DNA of 64,000 nt, from contig NZ_JAPENY010000001.1 of assembly GCF_026341825.1 (NCBI RefSeq), positions 2,852,001-2,916,000 on the forward strand, read 5' to 3'. A model generated the notes under the pieces. That model searched no databases. It saw only the letters and a list, made by a program, of their open reading frames with translations, and was not told the origin of the DNA. Below, in pieces: positions 1-8,320 of the stretch. Every line of letters begins with the position of its first letter. Position 1 is the first letter of the stretch. The position numbers were made by a program, and so were the translations under genes. The DNA is from Streptomyces sp. NBC_00620. GTDB lineage: Bacteria; Actinomycetota; Actinomycetes; Streptomycetales; Streptomycetaceae.

Positions 1-353
1 CTGACGTTGTCGTTGGCAAGGAGGGAGTCCACCTCGCCCGAGGAGTCCTTGGCGCGCTCCCAGTAGCACATGTCGTCGGTGTTGCCCGTGGTCCGGTAGG
101 TGCCGGGCTTGATGTCGGTGCCGACCTCGTAGTCGCCTTCCCCCTTGAACGCGATCTTCTTCTCGGCCGCCTGCTCGGCCTCGTCGCTCTTGGCGTCGTC
201 CGGCTTGCCGGACTCGCGCTTGGCGGAGGCGGAGCTGTCCTTGCTCTTGTCGCCGGAACCGCTGTCGCTGTTGCCGCCCGCGTTCGCCGACACCGCGCCG
301 ATGACGACGATGCCAACCACGGCCCCCAGTGCGATCTTGCCCTTCGTACCCAT
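1..353 (-). CDS. Partial secreted or membrane-anchored protein (C-terminus outside the window)
   Basis: The first 117 or so residues are visible and the gene runs off the left edge. The ATG at 353 follows a good GGGAGGG Shine-Dalgarno sequence. The N-terminus is a short charged stretch (MGTKGK) and one hydrophobic helix (about residues 7-25), followed by a Ser/Lys/Asp-rich linker and then a domain with the pattern YEVGTDIKPGTYRTTG. This G-DI-PGTY-S/T-G motif is common in small extracellular Streptomyces proteins of unknown function. The protein is probably exported and either tethered or cleaved. No catalytic motif is visible in the part present. A strong housekeeping-type promoter lies upstream. 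The reading frame and export are secure; the function is unknown. Confidence 0.75.
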   Translation of the reverse strand, partial: MGTKGKIALGAVVGIVVIGAVSANAGGNSDSGSGDKSKDSSASAKRESGKPDDAKSDEAEQAAEKKIAFKGEGDYEVGTDIKPGTYRTTGNTDDMCYWERAKDSSGEVDSLLANDNV

Positions 354-415
354 GACAGTTCCCTCCCCAAGGCGGCTGTCGCCTCTTTTTCGGCGACCGC
401 TCGTTCGATGGGTCA

Positions 416-444
416 ATAACAACAGAGCTTGTGAACCGAGTCAA
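416..444 (-). promoter_or_regulatory. HrdB-type promoter for the partial secreted protein
   Basis: On the minus strand there is TTGACT (439-444), a 17-nt spacer and TGTTAT (416-421), a near-consensus vegetative promoter. Transcription would start about 50 nt upstream of the ATG at 353. Confidence 0.6.
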
Positions 445-603
445 CACGATTCACGAGGAAGGTTGTGTACACGCGTGTGAAGGGGTGGATCTCGTGTACG
501 CCGGTATGCTCGGCGTCACAGACGGCGCAGGCGGTGACGCCGCGGACCGCGACAGACCGCGGACCGGGACGACGTCGCAGAGCAGGGCGAGAGGAGTTGG
601 GTG

Positions 604-2724
604 GTGCAGGACAACGCGACAGAGGTGACCGCTGCCGGGATCGCGCGGCTCGCCGGGGTCGGCCGCGCTGCCGTCAGTAACTGGCGCCGCCGCCACGCCG
701 ACTTCCCCAAGCCGGTCGGCGGCACCGAGACCAGCCCCTCCTTCGCCCTCGCTGAAGTCGAATCATGGCTCCGCGACCAGGGCAAACTCGCCGAAGTCCC
801 GCTGCGTGAACGCGTCTGGCAGCAGCTCGCCGGACACCCCGACGGCCCGGTCACCGCCCTCGTGCACGCCGGCTGCGCCCTCCTGCTCATCCACGACCGC
901 CCCACCGACTGGCTGGAGCTGAGCGCGGGCTCCGACGAGCGCCTCGCCGCCCTGCTGCCCGCCGCGCTGGACCAGGTGATCACCCCCCGTTTCGGCCCAC
1001 CCCGCGAGCGCGCTGTGAACACCCCGAACACCCACCTCGGCCCACCGCGCGCTGTGAACACCCCGAACACCGCCCCCGGCCCCGGCCCAGCGCGTGCTGT
1101 GAACACCCCGACCGGTCCCGAGCTCCTCCCCTCCGTCCCGCTCCTGCGCGGTGCCGCCGAACTCGCGGCCGGGCTGGGTGCGCGGCAGACGTACGAGTTC
1201 CTGCTCGGGCGGCATCTCGACGCCAACCCGCGCCAGTACACGCTCACCCCGGGCGGCCTCGCCGAACTCATGGCCGAACTCGCCGGACCCGCCCGCAGGG
1301 TGCTCGACCCGGCGTGCGGCACCGGCGCACTGCTGCGTGCCGTCGCGCCCAAGCCCGACCAGGCGCTGTACGGCCAGGACAGCGCACCCGAACTGGCCGC
1401 GCTCTCCGGGCTGCGGCTCGCCCTGCACGCGAACGCCGGCATCCGCACCGCCACCGGGGACAGCCTGCGTAAGGACGCGTACGGAGACCTCAGGGCCGAC
1501 GCCGTGCTGTGCCACCCCCCGTTCAACGAACGCAACTGGGGCCACGACGAACTCGCCTACGACGCCCGCTGGGAGTACGGCTTCCCGGCTCGCACCGAGT
1601 CCGAACTGGCCTGGGTCCAGCACGCGTTGGCCCACCTCAAGGAGGGCGGCAGCGCCGTCGTCCTCATGCCGCCCGCCGCCGCCTCGCGCCGCTCGGGCCG
1701 CCGCATCCGTGCCGACCTGCTGCGCCGCGGCGCGCTGCGCGCCGTGATCGCCCTCCCGATCGGGGCGGCACCCCCGTACAACATCCCGCTCCACGTGTGG
1801 GTGCTGCGCCGCCCCGAAAAGACGCCGGTGCAGCCCGAGTTGCTGCTCGTCGACACCGGCGCGCTGGCCGCCGAAGGCAGGGGCGGCCTCGACTGGGGGG
1901 CCGTGCGCACAGCCGTGCTCGACGCCTGGCGGCCCTTCGAGCGCACCGGTACCGCGCAGGGGGAGCCGGGGTTCAGCCGCGCGGTGCCCGTCATCGAACT
2001 CCTCGACGACGACGTGGACCTGGCGCCCGCCCGTCATCTGCCGCCGCCCGGCGCGGGGGGAGGCACCGAGGGGCTCGCGACTGTACGTGAGCGCCTCGGC
2101 GCGACCCTGCGCCTGACCGCCGGCCTCACGCCCCCCGCGCCCGCATACGCTCCGTCTGCGCGCTGGCCCCTCATCACCGTCGGTGAACTCGTGCGCGGGG
2201 GCGCACTGCTGATGCGTACGGGCGGAAACAACGCCCCCGCGCGCGTGCCCGTACTCACCGACCACGACGTCCTCGCCGGAACCGCGCCCTCCGGAAGCCT
2301 CCCCGAAACCGACGGGGGCGAGGAAGCGGTACTGGTCGAGACGGGCGATGTCGTCGTCCCCGTACTCGGCGGCGGCTCCACCGCGCGCGTGGTCGACGAC
2401 GGGACGGCCGGAGCCGCCCTGGGGCGCAACCTCGCCCTCCTGCGCCCCGATCCGGCCGCCCTCGACCCGTGGTTCCTGGCCGGATTCCTGCGCGGCACCG
2501 CCAACAACCGCCAGGCCAGCAGCTATGCGTCCACCGCCACCAGGCTCGACGTGCGCCGCCTCCAAGTGCCCCGGCTGTCGCTCGAGGAACAGCGCACGTA
2601 CGGCGAACGGTTCCGCGCGCTAGCCGAGTTCGAGGACGCGCTCAGGCGCGCGGGCCGCCTCGGCGAACAGCTTGTGCGCGGCATGTACGACGGGCTGACG
2701 GACGGGACGGTCGCGCCCGGCTGA
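604..2724 (+). CDS. HTH / N6-adenine DNA methyltransferase / specificity-like fusion protein
   Basis: The protein has about 706 residues. The start is the second of two GTG codons (601 and 604), because AGAGGAG then lies 7 nt upstream. Near the N-terminus is an AlpA/MerR-like helix-turn-helix (AGIARLAGVGRAAVSNWRRR). The methyltransferase core has SAM motif I (VLDPACGTGALLRAV, about residue 233) and a motif IV that reads CHPPF (about residue 304) where type I M subunits have NPPF. The last 200 residues resemble an HsdS target-recognition half, ending in the typical LSLEEQR...LAEFEDALRRAG...GLTDGTV pattern. No restriction subunit is adjacent, so this looks like an orphan M-S fusion. Whether it still methylates DNA with His in motif IV is uncertain. 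Residues about 138-170 carry a short repeated stretch that interrupts the domains. Confidence 0.8.
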   Translation: MQDNATEVTAAGIARLAGVGRAAVSNWRRRHADFPKPVGGTETSPSFALAEVESWLRDQGKLAEVPLRERVWQQLAGHPDGPVTALVHAGCALLLIHDRPTDWLELSAGSDERLAALLPAALDQVITPRFGPPRERAVNTPNTHLGPPRAVNTPNTAPGPGPARAVNTPTGPELLPSVPLLRGAAELAAGLGARQTYEFLLGRHLDANPRQYTLTPGGLAELMAELAGPARRVLDPACGTGALLRAVAPKPDQALYGQDSAPELAALSGLRLALHANAGIRTATGDSLRKDAYGDLRADAVLCHPPFNERNWGHDELAYDARWEYGFPARTESELAWVQHALAHLKEGGSAVVLMPPAAASRRSGRRIRADLLRRGALRAVIALPIGAAPPYNIPLHVWVLRRPEKTPVQPELLLVDTGALAAEGRGGLDWGAVRTAVLDAWRPFERTGTAQGEPGFSRAVPVIELLDDDVDLAPARHLPPPGAGGGTEGLATVRERLGATLRLTAGLTPPAPAYAPSARWPLITVGELVRGGALLMRTGGNNAPARVPVLTDHDVLAGTAPSGSLPETDGGEEAVLVETGDVVVPVLGGGSTARVVDDGTAGAALGRNLALLRPDPAALDPWFLAGFLRGTANNRQASSYASTATRLDVRRLQVPRLSLEEQRTYGERFRALAEFEDALRRAGRLGEQLVRGMYDGLTDGTVAPG
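1008..1113 (+). repeat. Three imperfect in-frame repeats inside the methyltransferase gene
   Basis: The core GCTGTGAACACCCCGAACACC starts near 1012 and 1051, and a shortened copy starts near 1096. The spacings of about 39 and 45 bp preserve the frame. The copies encode (R)AVNTPNT units and form a linker between the HTH region and the methyltransferase domain. Confidence 0.75.
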
Positions 2725-2866
2725 GCCCTCGTCGAGTCTCGCGGGGCGGACGATGTGATCGTCACGACAACGGTTCGGTACAACCCGGGACCGGTTGTCC
2801 TTGTCGGCCTATACGCTCGGACTTCGAACTTGTACGTCCGTCCTCATCAGGTCACCGGGAGCAGTC

Positions 2867-3487
2867 ATGTACGGCCACGGCGCGGCGCCGCCCTCCCGCA
2901 GCTCGGGTACGGTCATCACCCTCCGTGTGCTGTTCACCGCTGCCGGGTTCCTCACCTGCGGCATGCTCGCGTGCATCCCGCTGTTCCGGGTGGCCGTGCT
3001 GCGCGGCAAGTGGTTCGACTGGGCGCTGGCCTGGGTGAGCCTGCCGCTGGCGATCGGCGGTCTCATGGTGATCGGCTCGCTGCCCGAGTCGGACCCGAGG
3101 ACCGATGTCGCGCTGGGCGTCGTGCTCCTGCTGGGTGCGTTCAGCGCCGTGTACTTCCTGTCCGTGGACATCGAGCACCACCGTGCGCGGCCCCCGTTCC
3201 CGGGCTACGTGCCGCAGCAGCCGCCCCCGGCCGGATACGGCTACCCGCAGCCCGCGTCCCCGTACACCGCCACGCACCCGCAGACGCCGATGCAGTCGAC
3301 TCCCGTTCCCCAGGCTCCCGTTCCTCAGACCCCTGTTCCTCAGGCCCCCGTGCCCCAGACCCCCGTTCCGCCGCCCGCGCCGCCGCAGCGCCCCACGCCC
3401 GTCCGGATCGACCAGGTGCGTGCCGAACTCGACGAGCTCAGTGACTACCTGCGCAAGCACGAGGGCAACCACGAGGACGGCAGATGA
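2867..3487 (+). CDS. Membrane protein with proline-rich repeat tail, coupled to a Ser/Thr kinase
   Basis: The protein has 206 residues. The ATG at 2867 has GGGAG 6 nt upstream. Three hydrophobic segments can be seen (about residues 19-45, 52-72 and 80-100). They are followed by a cytoplasmic or surface tail rich in Pro, Gln and Tyr with tandem P-V-P-Q-A/T units (about residues 146-170) and a short C-terminal acidic coiled-coil-like segment (VRAELDELSDYLRKHEG). The stop overlaps the start of the downstream kinase by four bases (ATGA), so the two are translationally coupled. I infer that it is a membrane partner or substrate of that kinase, which itself has no transmembrane helix. No known family is recognised. 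Confidence 0.75.
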   Translation: MYGHGAAPPSRSSGTVITLRVLFTAAGFLTCGMLACIPLFRVAVLRGKWFDWALAWVSLPLAIGGLMVIGSLPESDPRTDVALGVVLLLGAFSAVYFLSVDIEHHRARPPFPGYVPQQPPPAGYGYPQPASPYTATHPQTPMQSTPVPQAPVPQTPVPQAPVPQTPVPPPAPPQRPTPVRIDQVRAELDELSDYLRKHEGNHEDGR

Positions 3488-5007
3488 GCGTCGCGACGAG
3501 GCGTGTGGTCGCCGACCGCTACGAGCTGTCCACGCTCATAGGGCAGGGCGGCATGGGCCAGGTGTGGACGGCCTACGACCAGCGACTTGACCGGCGTGTC
3601 GCCGTCAAGCTGCTGCGCCCCGACAAGGTCGCGGGCCAGGAGGCCGACGAACTGCGCCGCCGTTTCGTGCGCGAGTGCCGCGTCACCGCGCAGGTCGACC
3701 ACCCCGGCCTGGTCACGGTCCACGACGCGGGCAGCGACGACGAGGAGCTGTTCCTCGTCATGCAGTACGTCGACGGGGCCGACCTCTCCGACCACCTCGC
3801 CGAACACGACCCCTACCCGTGGCAGTGGGCCGTCGCGGTCGCCGCGCAACTGTGCGCCGTGCTGAGCGCCGTGCATGCCGTTCCGATCGTCCACCGCGAC
3901 CTGAAACCGCGGAACGTGATGGTCAAGCAGGACGGCACGGTCACCGTCCTCGACCTCGGCGTCGCCTCCGTCATGGACACCGACACCACCCGCCTGACCC
4001 ACACCGGCTCACCCATCGGCAGCCCCGCCTACATGGCGCCCGAACAGGCGATGGGCGGCGCGGTCGGCCCGTACACGGACCTGTACGCACTCGGCGTACT
4101 CCTCCATGAACTCCTCAGCGGAGACGTGCCGTTCGCGGGCTCGACCGCCCTCGGTGTGCTGCACCGGCACCTCTACGAACCGCCGCTCCCGGTGCGCCGG
4201 CTGCGCCCCGAGGTCCCGCCCGCCCTGGAGGGTCTCGTCCTGCGACTGCTCTCCAAGGACCCGCAGCACCGGCCGGCGTCCGCGCAGGAGACGTACGAGC
4301 AGCTGCTCCCGCTGCTTCCGGCGCGCGGCATGCCCACAGGCGCCCCACTCGACCCCACGCGCCCCTTCCTGCGCCCGCACGCCCCGTGGCCGGACCGCGC
4401 GCGCACGCCCGCGTCACAGCCGCAGGCCGCGCCCGCCGTGGAGAAGGCCGACGTCGTGGGCGCCGTCGACGAGGTCAAGCGCCTCCTCGGCGAAGGGCGC
4501 ATCACGCAGGCCGTCGACATCCTCGGCGCGATCCTCCCGGCGGCCGCCGCCGAACACGGCGCGCACTCCCCAGTCGTGCGCACCCTGCGCAAGCAGTACG
4601 CGGCCACGCTCATGGACGACGGACAGTACCGGCGCGCGCTGCCCGAACTGCGCCGTCTCGCCGACGAACGCGCCTCCGAGGCAGGCCAGTCCGACCCGCA
4701 GTCCCTGCGCTTCCGCTACGAGGCCGCGCAGTGCCTGGAACAGCTCGGGGAACCCGCCGCCGCGCTCGCGGAGTACCGCGCGCTGCTGCCGTACTACGAG
4801 AACCAGTACGTCGCCGGTGACCCCGAACTCTCCCTCGAAGTCCGCCGCCGCATAGGCCACTTGCTCCTCGCCCTCGGTGACCGCGCCGCCGCCCACGACA
4901 CACTGGCCCGGCTGCTGCACGACGTGGAACGCCTGCGCGGGCCCGGACACCCGATGGCGGCGGAGATCCGGCGGACGCTGCAGTGGCTGGGACAGGTGCG
5001 GGGCTAG
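3484..5007 (+). CDS. Soluble Hanks-type serine/threonine protein kinase with C-terminal helical repeats
   Basis: The protein has 507 residues. The kinase domain spans about 12-270: glycine loop GQGGMGQV (20-27), catalytic Lys42 (AVKLL), HRDLKPRN with Asp139, the DFG equivalent as DLG (157-159), and APEQ (about 185-188). All key catalytic residues are present; DFG to DLG is a common actinobacterial variant. There is no transmembrane helix and no PASTA domain. Residues about 310-500 instead form alternating helices with TPR-like spacing (repeated A-LPELRRLADERA and ALAEYRALLPYYENQ blocks), probably a protein-binding scaffold. The start overlaps the stop of the preceding membrane protein. It phosphorylates proteins on Ser/Thr in the cytoplasm; the substrate is unknown, and the neighbouring Pro/Gln-rich membrane protein is an obvious candidate. 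Confidence 0.92.
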   Translation: MSVATRRVVADRYELSTLIGQGGMGQVWTAYDQRLDRRVAVKLLRPDKVAGQEADELRRRFVRECRVTAQVDHPGLVTVHDAGSDDEELFLVMQYVDGADLSDHLAEHDPYPWQWAVAVAAQLCAVLSAVHAVPIVHRDLKPRNVMVKQDGTVTVLDLGVASVMDTDTTRLTHTGSPIGSPAYMAPEQAMGGAVGPYTDLYALGVLLHELLSGDVPFAGSTALGVLHRHLYEPPLPVRRLRPEVPPALEGLVLRLLSKDPQHRPASAQETYEQLLPLLPARGMPTGAPLDPTRPFLRPHAPWPDRARTPASQPQAAPAVEKADVVGAVDEVKRLLGEGRITQAVDILGAILPAAAAEHGAHSPVVRTLRKQYAATLMDDGQYRRALPELRRLADERASEAGQSDPQSLRFRYEAAQCLEQLGEPAAALAEYRALLPYYENQYVAGDPELSLEVRRRIGHLLLALGDRAAAHDTLARLLHDVERLRGPGHPMAAEIRRTLQWLGQVRG

Positions 5008-5251
5008 ACCGCGGCTGGCCCCGCAGCCCGAACGCGCACAGGTTTTGCTCCCGCTTGGCCGAACCATGTGGTGATCAAGGCCCGGGGTTTCCCGAACGCG
5101 GATGCGACACCGGATACGTTGCGATCCGTCTCCGCAACGAAGGAGACGCAAAGTCGGCGCAAAAGCAGCGCACAAGCCGGCGCGCGATTCAACGCGCAGG
5201 TCGGTGTGCGAGTCGGCACGCAATCGGAGCTCAACCAGGGGTGGGTCACGC

Positions 5252-6079
5252 ATGTCCAACCATCGTCAGTCGAAGAAGCGCAGATACGCCGCCTGGGCCG
5301 CGGCCGGCGCCGCCGTGGTCGCCGGAGCCGGCATCGCCGCGCAGAACTCCATGGCGGCCACCACCTGGCCCGCCCAACGGACGTACACCGGCCGCGCCTT
5401 CGACACCTGCGCCGCCCCCTCGCTCAACGCGATGAAGGCCTGGCACGGCGGGCTCTACGGCGCCGCCGCCGTCTACATCGGCGGCAAGAACCGCGGCTGC
5501 GCCCAGCCCAACCTCACCGCGTCCTGGGTGAAATCGGTCAGCACGGTCGGCTGGAAACTCATCCCGCTGTACGTCGGCGCCCAGCCGCCCTGCCAGACCG
5601 GCTCCAGCCCCGAGAAGATCACCGCCGCCACCGCCGCCTCACTCGGCGCCACCGACGCCGCGGACGCCGTGGCCAAGGCCTCGGCCCTCGGCATGAAGGC
5701 CGGCAGCCCGGTCTACCTGGACATGGAGGCGTACGACATCACCAACGCGGCCTGCAACAAGGCGGTACTCACGTACGTACGCGCCTTCGACAAGGCTCTG
5801 CGCGCCAAGACGTACCGCAGCGGCTACTACGGCTTCACCAGCTCCAGCGCCAAGGCCATCGCCAACGCGACCGACCGCACGGACCTGCCGGGCAACATGT
5901 GGTACGCCCTGTGGGACAAGCAGAACACCACCACGACCGACTGGCCGTTCGCCGCCACTCTGTGGACCAACCACAGCCGCGCCCACCAGTACATGGTGAA
6001 CAGCAAGGAGACCCGCGGCGGTTACACGATCACGGTGGACCGGGACGCGTGGGACGCGCCGGTGGCGATCACCGGCTGA
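5252..6079 (+). CDS. Secreted DUF1906 glycoside-hydrolase-like protein
   Basis: The protein has 275 residues. The ATG at 5252 follows GGGGTG. The N-terminus (SNHRQSKKRRYAAWAAAGAAVVAGAGIAAQNSMAA) is a basic region plus hydrophobic core and an AxA-type cleavage site, i.e. a signal peptide. The mature part starts with the typical DUF1906 features G-AFDTCAAPSLNAMKAW, YIGGKNRGCAQPNLT and PLYVGAQ. It then has a conserved acidic strand end (VYLDMEAYD) and a final Trp/Asp-rich strand (YTITVDRDAWD). DUF1906 proteins adopt a glycosidase-like TIM barrel (Rv2525c type), and D/E in YLDME would be the putative catalytic acids. Cell-wall glycan is a plausible substrate, but activity in this family is not well established. 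It is probably monocistronic; the 244-nt upstream region contains a short stem (5118-5138). Confidence 0.85.
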   Translation: MSNHRQSKKRRYAAWAAAGAAVVAGAGIAAQNSMAATTWPAQRTYTGRAFDTCAAPSLNAMKAWHGGLYGAAAVYIGGKNRGCAQPNLTASWVKSVSTVGWKLIPLYVGAQPPCQTGSSPEKITAATAASLGATDAADAVAKASALGMKAGSPVYLDMEAYDITNAACNKAVLTYVRAFDKALRAKTYRSGYYGFTSSSAKAIANATDRTDLPGNMWYALWDKQNTTTTDWPFAATLWTNHSRAHQYMVNSKETRGGYTITVDRDAWDAPVAITG

Positions 6080-6275
6080 GGACATGCGCCGCAGCGACGG
6101 CAGCGATCACCGGCTGGGGCGAGCTGGAGTGGGCTGAGGGCGATCTGTCGGTGCGGCGGTGCCTGAACTGCTTGCGAATCGTTGGTCGAATGGGTGGCCG
6201 AGAGCTGAGCCACTGCCTAACATCGATCACCGCAAGACTTTGTGCACCGCCGCACAATCTCCTCGGGAGGCTTCC

Positions 6276-6935
6276 TTGCACCGCCGCCGTCGCACCGCGC
6301 TCGTCCTCTCCGCCGCGATCGTTGCCGCGGCCCCCCTGCTCACCGCCTGCGGCAGCGAGGCACATCCCGGTGCCGCGGCCGTCGTCGGCGGGCAGCGGAT
6401 CACCATCGCGCAGCTGGAAACCCGCGTGAACGAGGTGCGTACGGCACAGCGCGCCGCCACCACGGACGAGGCCCAGTACGAGCAGGCCGTCGCCAAGACC
6501 TCCGGCCTCACCCGCAACACCCTGCACACCATGGTCCTCGACCGGGTCCTGGACGAGGCCGCGGAGAACGCGGGCGTCAGCGTCACCCGCAAGGACACCC
6601 AGCAACTGCGCACGTCCCTGGAGCAGCAGGCGGGCGGCGCGAAGGAGCTGGAGGCGGCCTGGCTGACCCAGTACGGGGTGGCGCCCAAGCGTCTCGACGA
6701 AAGCCTCCGCACCGAGATCGAGGCCCAGAAGCTCGCCGCCGCGATCGGCGCCGACATGAACACCACCGAGGGCCAGGCCACCTTCTGGAAGGCGATGTCC
6801 GAGGCCTCCAAGACACTGGACGTCGACCTGAACCCGCGCTACGGCGCCTGGGACGTCAAGCAGAGCAGCCGCGTCGACGTGAAGACGCCGTGGCTGCGGG
6901 AGGTCACGGCGGACCAGACACAGGAGACGACGTAA
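6276..6935 (+). CDS. SurA N-terminal-domain lipoprotein (chaperone-like)
   Basis: The protein has 219 residues. A TTG start at 6276 is preferred because GGGAGG ends 5 nt upstream and the next codons give an immediate basic signal region (HRRRRTALVLS). The signal peptide ends in the lipobox LTAC, so the protein is probably lipid-anchored at Cys. The mature part (VVGGQRITIAQLETRVNEV...) matches SurA/PrsA N-terminal domains, helical periplasmic-type chaperone modules. No parvulin PPIase domain follows, so it would be a binding chaperone rather than an isomerase. Its likely role is folding or escorting exported proteins outside the membrane. It lies directly upstream of mazG, separated by about 200 nt. 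Confidence 0.8.
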   Translation: MHRRRRTALVLSAAIVAAAPLLTACGSEAHPGAAAVVGGQRITIAQLETRVNEVRTAQRAATTDEAQYEQAVAKTSGLTRNTLHTMVLDRVLDEAAENAGVSVTRKDTQQLRTSLEQQAGGAKELEAAWLTQYGVAPKRLDESLRTEIEAQKLAAAIGADMNTTEGQATFWKAMSEASKTLDVDLNPRYGAWDVKQSSRVDVKTPWLREVTADQTQETT

Positions 6936-7122
6936 CGGGTTTCGCCGCGGGCGGGGGCTGTGGATAAACGGTTCGGCCGCGGGGCTCGCGGATAGGGTCC
7001 CGGTACTCGCGGACACGTTGGTGCGGCCGTCCGGCCTGGGAACAGGCGGGCGGCGACCTGGCCCGGGAACGGGCGGGCGACCCGGCCTGTGGATAACCGC
7101 GGGGGCTGTCGGCGGCGTGGGT

Positions 7123-7134
7123 TACGTTCGATGG
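7123..7134 (+). promoter_or_regulatory. Candidate -10 element giving a leaderless mazG mRNA
   Basis: TACGTT at 7123-7128 is followed by six bases and then the GTG start at 7135. There is no Shine-Dalgarno sequence. No good -35 is visible, so confidence is moderate. Confidence 0.45.
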
Positions 7135-8205
7135 GTGAACGCAACCAGCTTCGACGGCGACCCGAACGCGACGACCGGCCCCGACGGCGACCCGACCGCC
7201 ACCGGCTCGGACTTCGCCGCCCCCGCCGCTGCCCCGGCTCCCGGCCGTATCGTCCTGCTCACCACCAGCCACCGCGTCGCCCCCGGACTGCTGTCCTGGC
7301 CCGCCTGGCAGGCACTGCGCGGCGCCGACCAGGTCCTGTGCGCGGACGGCACGCACCCGCAGCTGCCCTACCTCCGCGAGGCGGGCGTCACCGTCGACGA
7401 GACCGCCCCCAACGCCCAGGAACTGGTCGACGCCTGTGCCGGTGGCCGCACGGTGGTCGTCGTCGCCACCGGCGAGGGCGAGCCGCGGCTGACCGACGGC
7501 CTGGCCAGGCTCGCGGGCTCCGGCCGCATACAGATGCCGGACCTGGAGCTGCTCCCCGCCTCGTACGACCTCCCGGGCGCCCGCCTCCTCGACCTCGTCC
7601 AGGTCATGGACCGTATCCGCCTCGAATGCCCCTGGTCCTCCCAGCAGACCCACAAGGGCCTGGCGAAGTACGGCATCGAGGAGGCGTACGAGCTGGTCGA
7701 GGCGATCGAGGAGGGTGACCGCGACGAGCTGCGGGAAGAGCTCGGCGACGTCCTGCTCCAGGTCGTGTTCCACGCCCGTATCGCCGAGGAGGGCGGTCCG
7801 GAGGACGAGGACGCCCCCTTCTCCATCGACGACGTCGCCGGCGGCATCGTCACCAAGCTGATCCACCGCCACCCGCACGTCTTCGGAGACGAGACGGCCA
7901 CGACCCCCGAGGAGGTCAAGGAGCACTGGCTGCGCACCAAGGCCGAGGAGAAGCGGCGCACATCAGTGACCGAGGGAATCCCGCTGGGGCAGCCGGGCCT
8001 GGCACTGGCGGCGAAACTGGCATCCCGGGTGCGTACGGCAGGACTTGACGTCGAGCTTCCCCGAGGCGAGGGCGTCGGCTACGAACTACTGGCCATAGCC
8101 ACGCGCGCCGAGGCCGAGGGCGTGGACCCGGAGGCGGCGCTACGGGCGGCGGCACGGGCGTACCGTGACGCGATCCGCGCGACGGAGGGACCTGCGGAGG
8201 GATGA
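7135..8205 (+). CDS. mazG: Nucleoside triphosphate pyrophosphohydrolase MazG
   Basis: The protein has 356 residues starting at GTG 7135, where homology-like sequence begins and a -10-like element sits at leaderless distance. It hydrolyses (d)NTPs to NMP and pyrophosphate, cleaning aberrant nucleotides from the pool. Residues about 35-170 form a tetrapyrrole-methylase-like N-terminal half lacking clear catalytic motifs. The MazG core follows with ECPW...QTHKGLAKYGIEEAYELVEAIEE and EELGDVLLQVVFHA, the EExxE and ExxD metal-binding pairs of all-alpha NTP pyrophosphatases. A second, weaker repeat follows (HPHVFGD...EVKEHWLRTKAEEKRR). Between 7010 and 7110 the leader region contains a degenerate duplicated GGGAACAGGCGGGCGGCGAC unit. 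The gene is monocistronic or the last of its unit. Confidence 0.9.
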   Translation: MNATSFDGDPNATTGPDGDPTATGSDFAAPAAAPAPGRIVLLTTSHRVAPGLLSWPAWQALRGADQVLCADGTHPQLPYLREAGVTVDETAPNAQELVDACAGGRTVVVVATGEGEPRLTDGLARLAGSGRIQMPDLELLPASYDLPGARLLDLVQVMDRIRLECPWSSQQTHKGLAKYGIEEAYELVEAIEEGDRDELREELGDVLLQVVFHARIAEEGGPEDEDAPFSIDDVAGGIVTKLIHRHPHVFGDETATTPEEVKEHWLRTKAEEKRRTSVTEGIPLGQPGLALAAKLASRVRTAGLDVELPRGEGVGYELLAIATRAEAEGVDPEAALRAAARAYRDAIRATEGPAEG

Positions 8206-8320
8206 CGGCCGGGGCGCCTGTAGACCGGGGGCCTGTAGAGGGACGAGGGCCGCAGCCGAGCAGGAGCCTCCGGCGGAGAGATGCAAGCCGCAGCCGAGCG
8301 GGCCCGCAGAGGAATGAGGG

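Noticed and set aside
431..628. Small ORF upstream of the methyltransferase gene
   Set aside because: No good start site, atypical codon bias and overlap with the divergent promoter region.
763..2565. Long minus-strand frame opposite the methyltransferase gene
   Set aside because: Shadow frame from codon-position GC bias; the plus-strand gene has clear motifs and a Shine-Dalgarno sequence.
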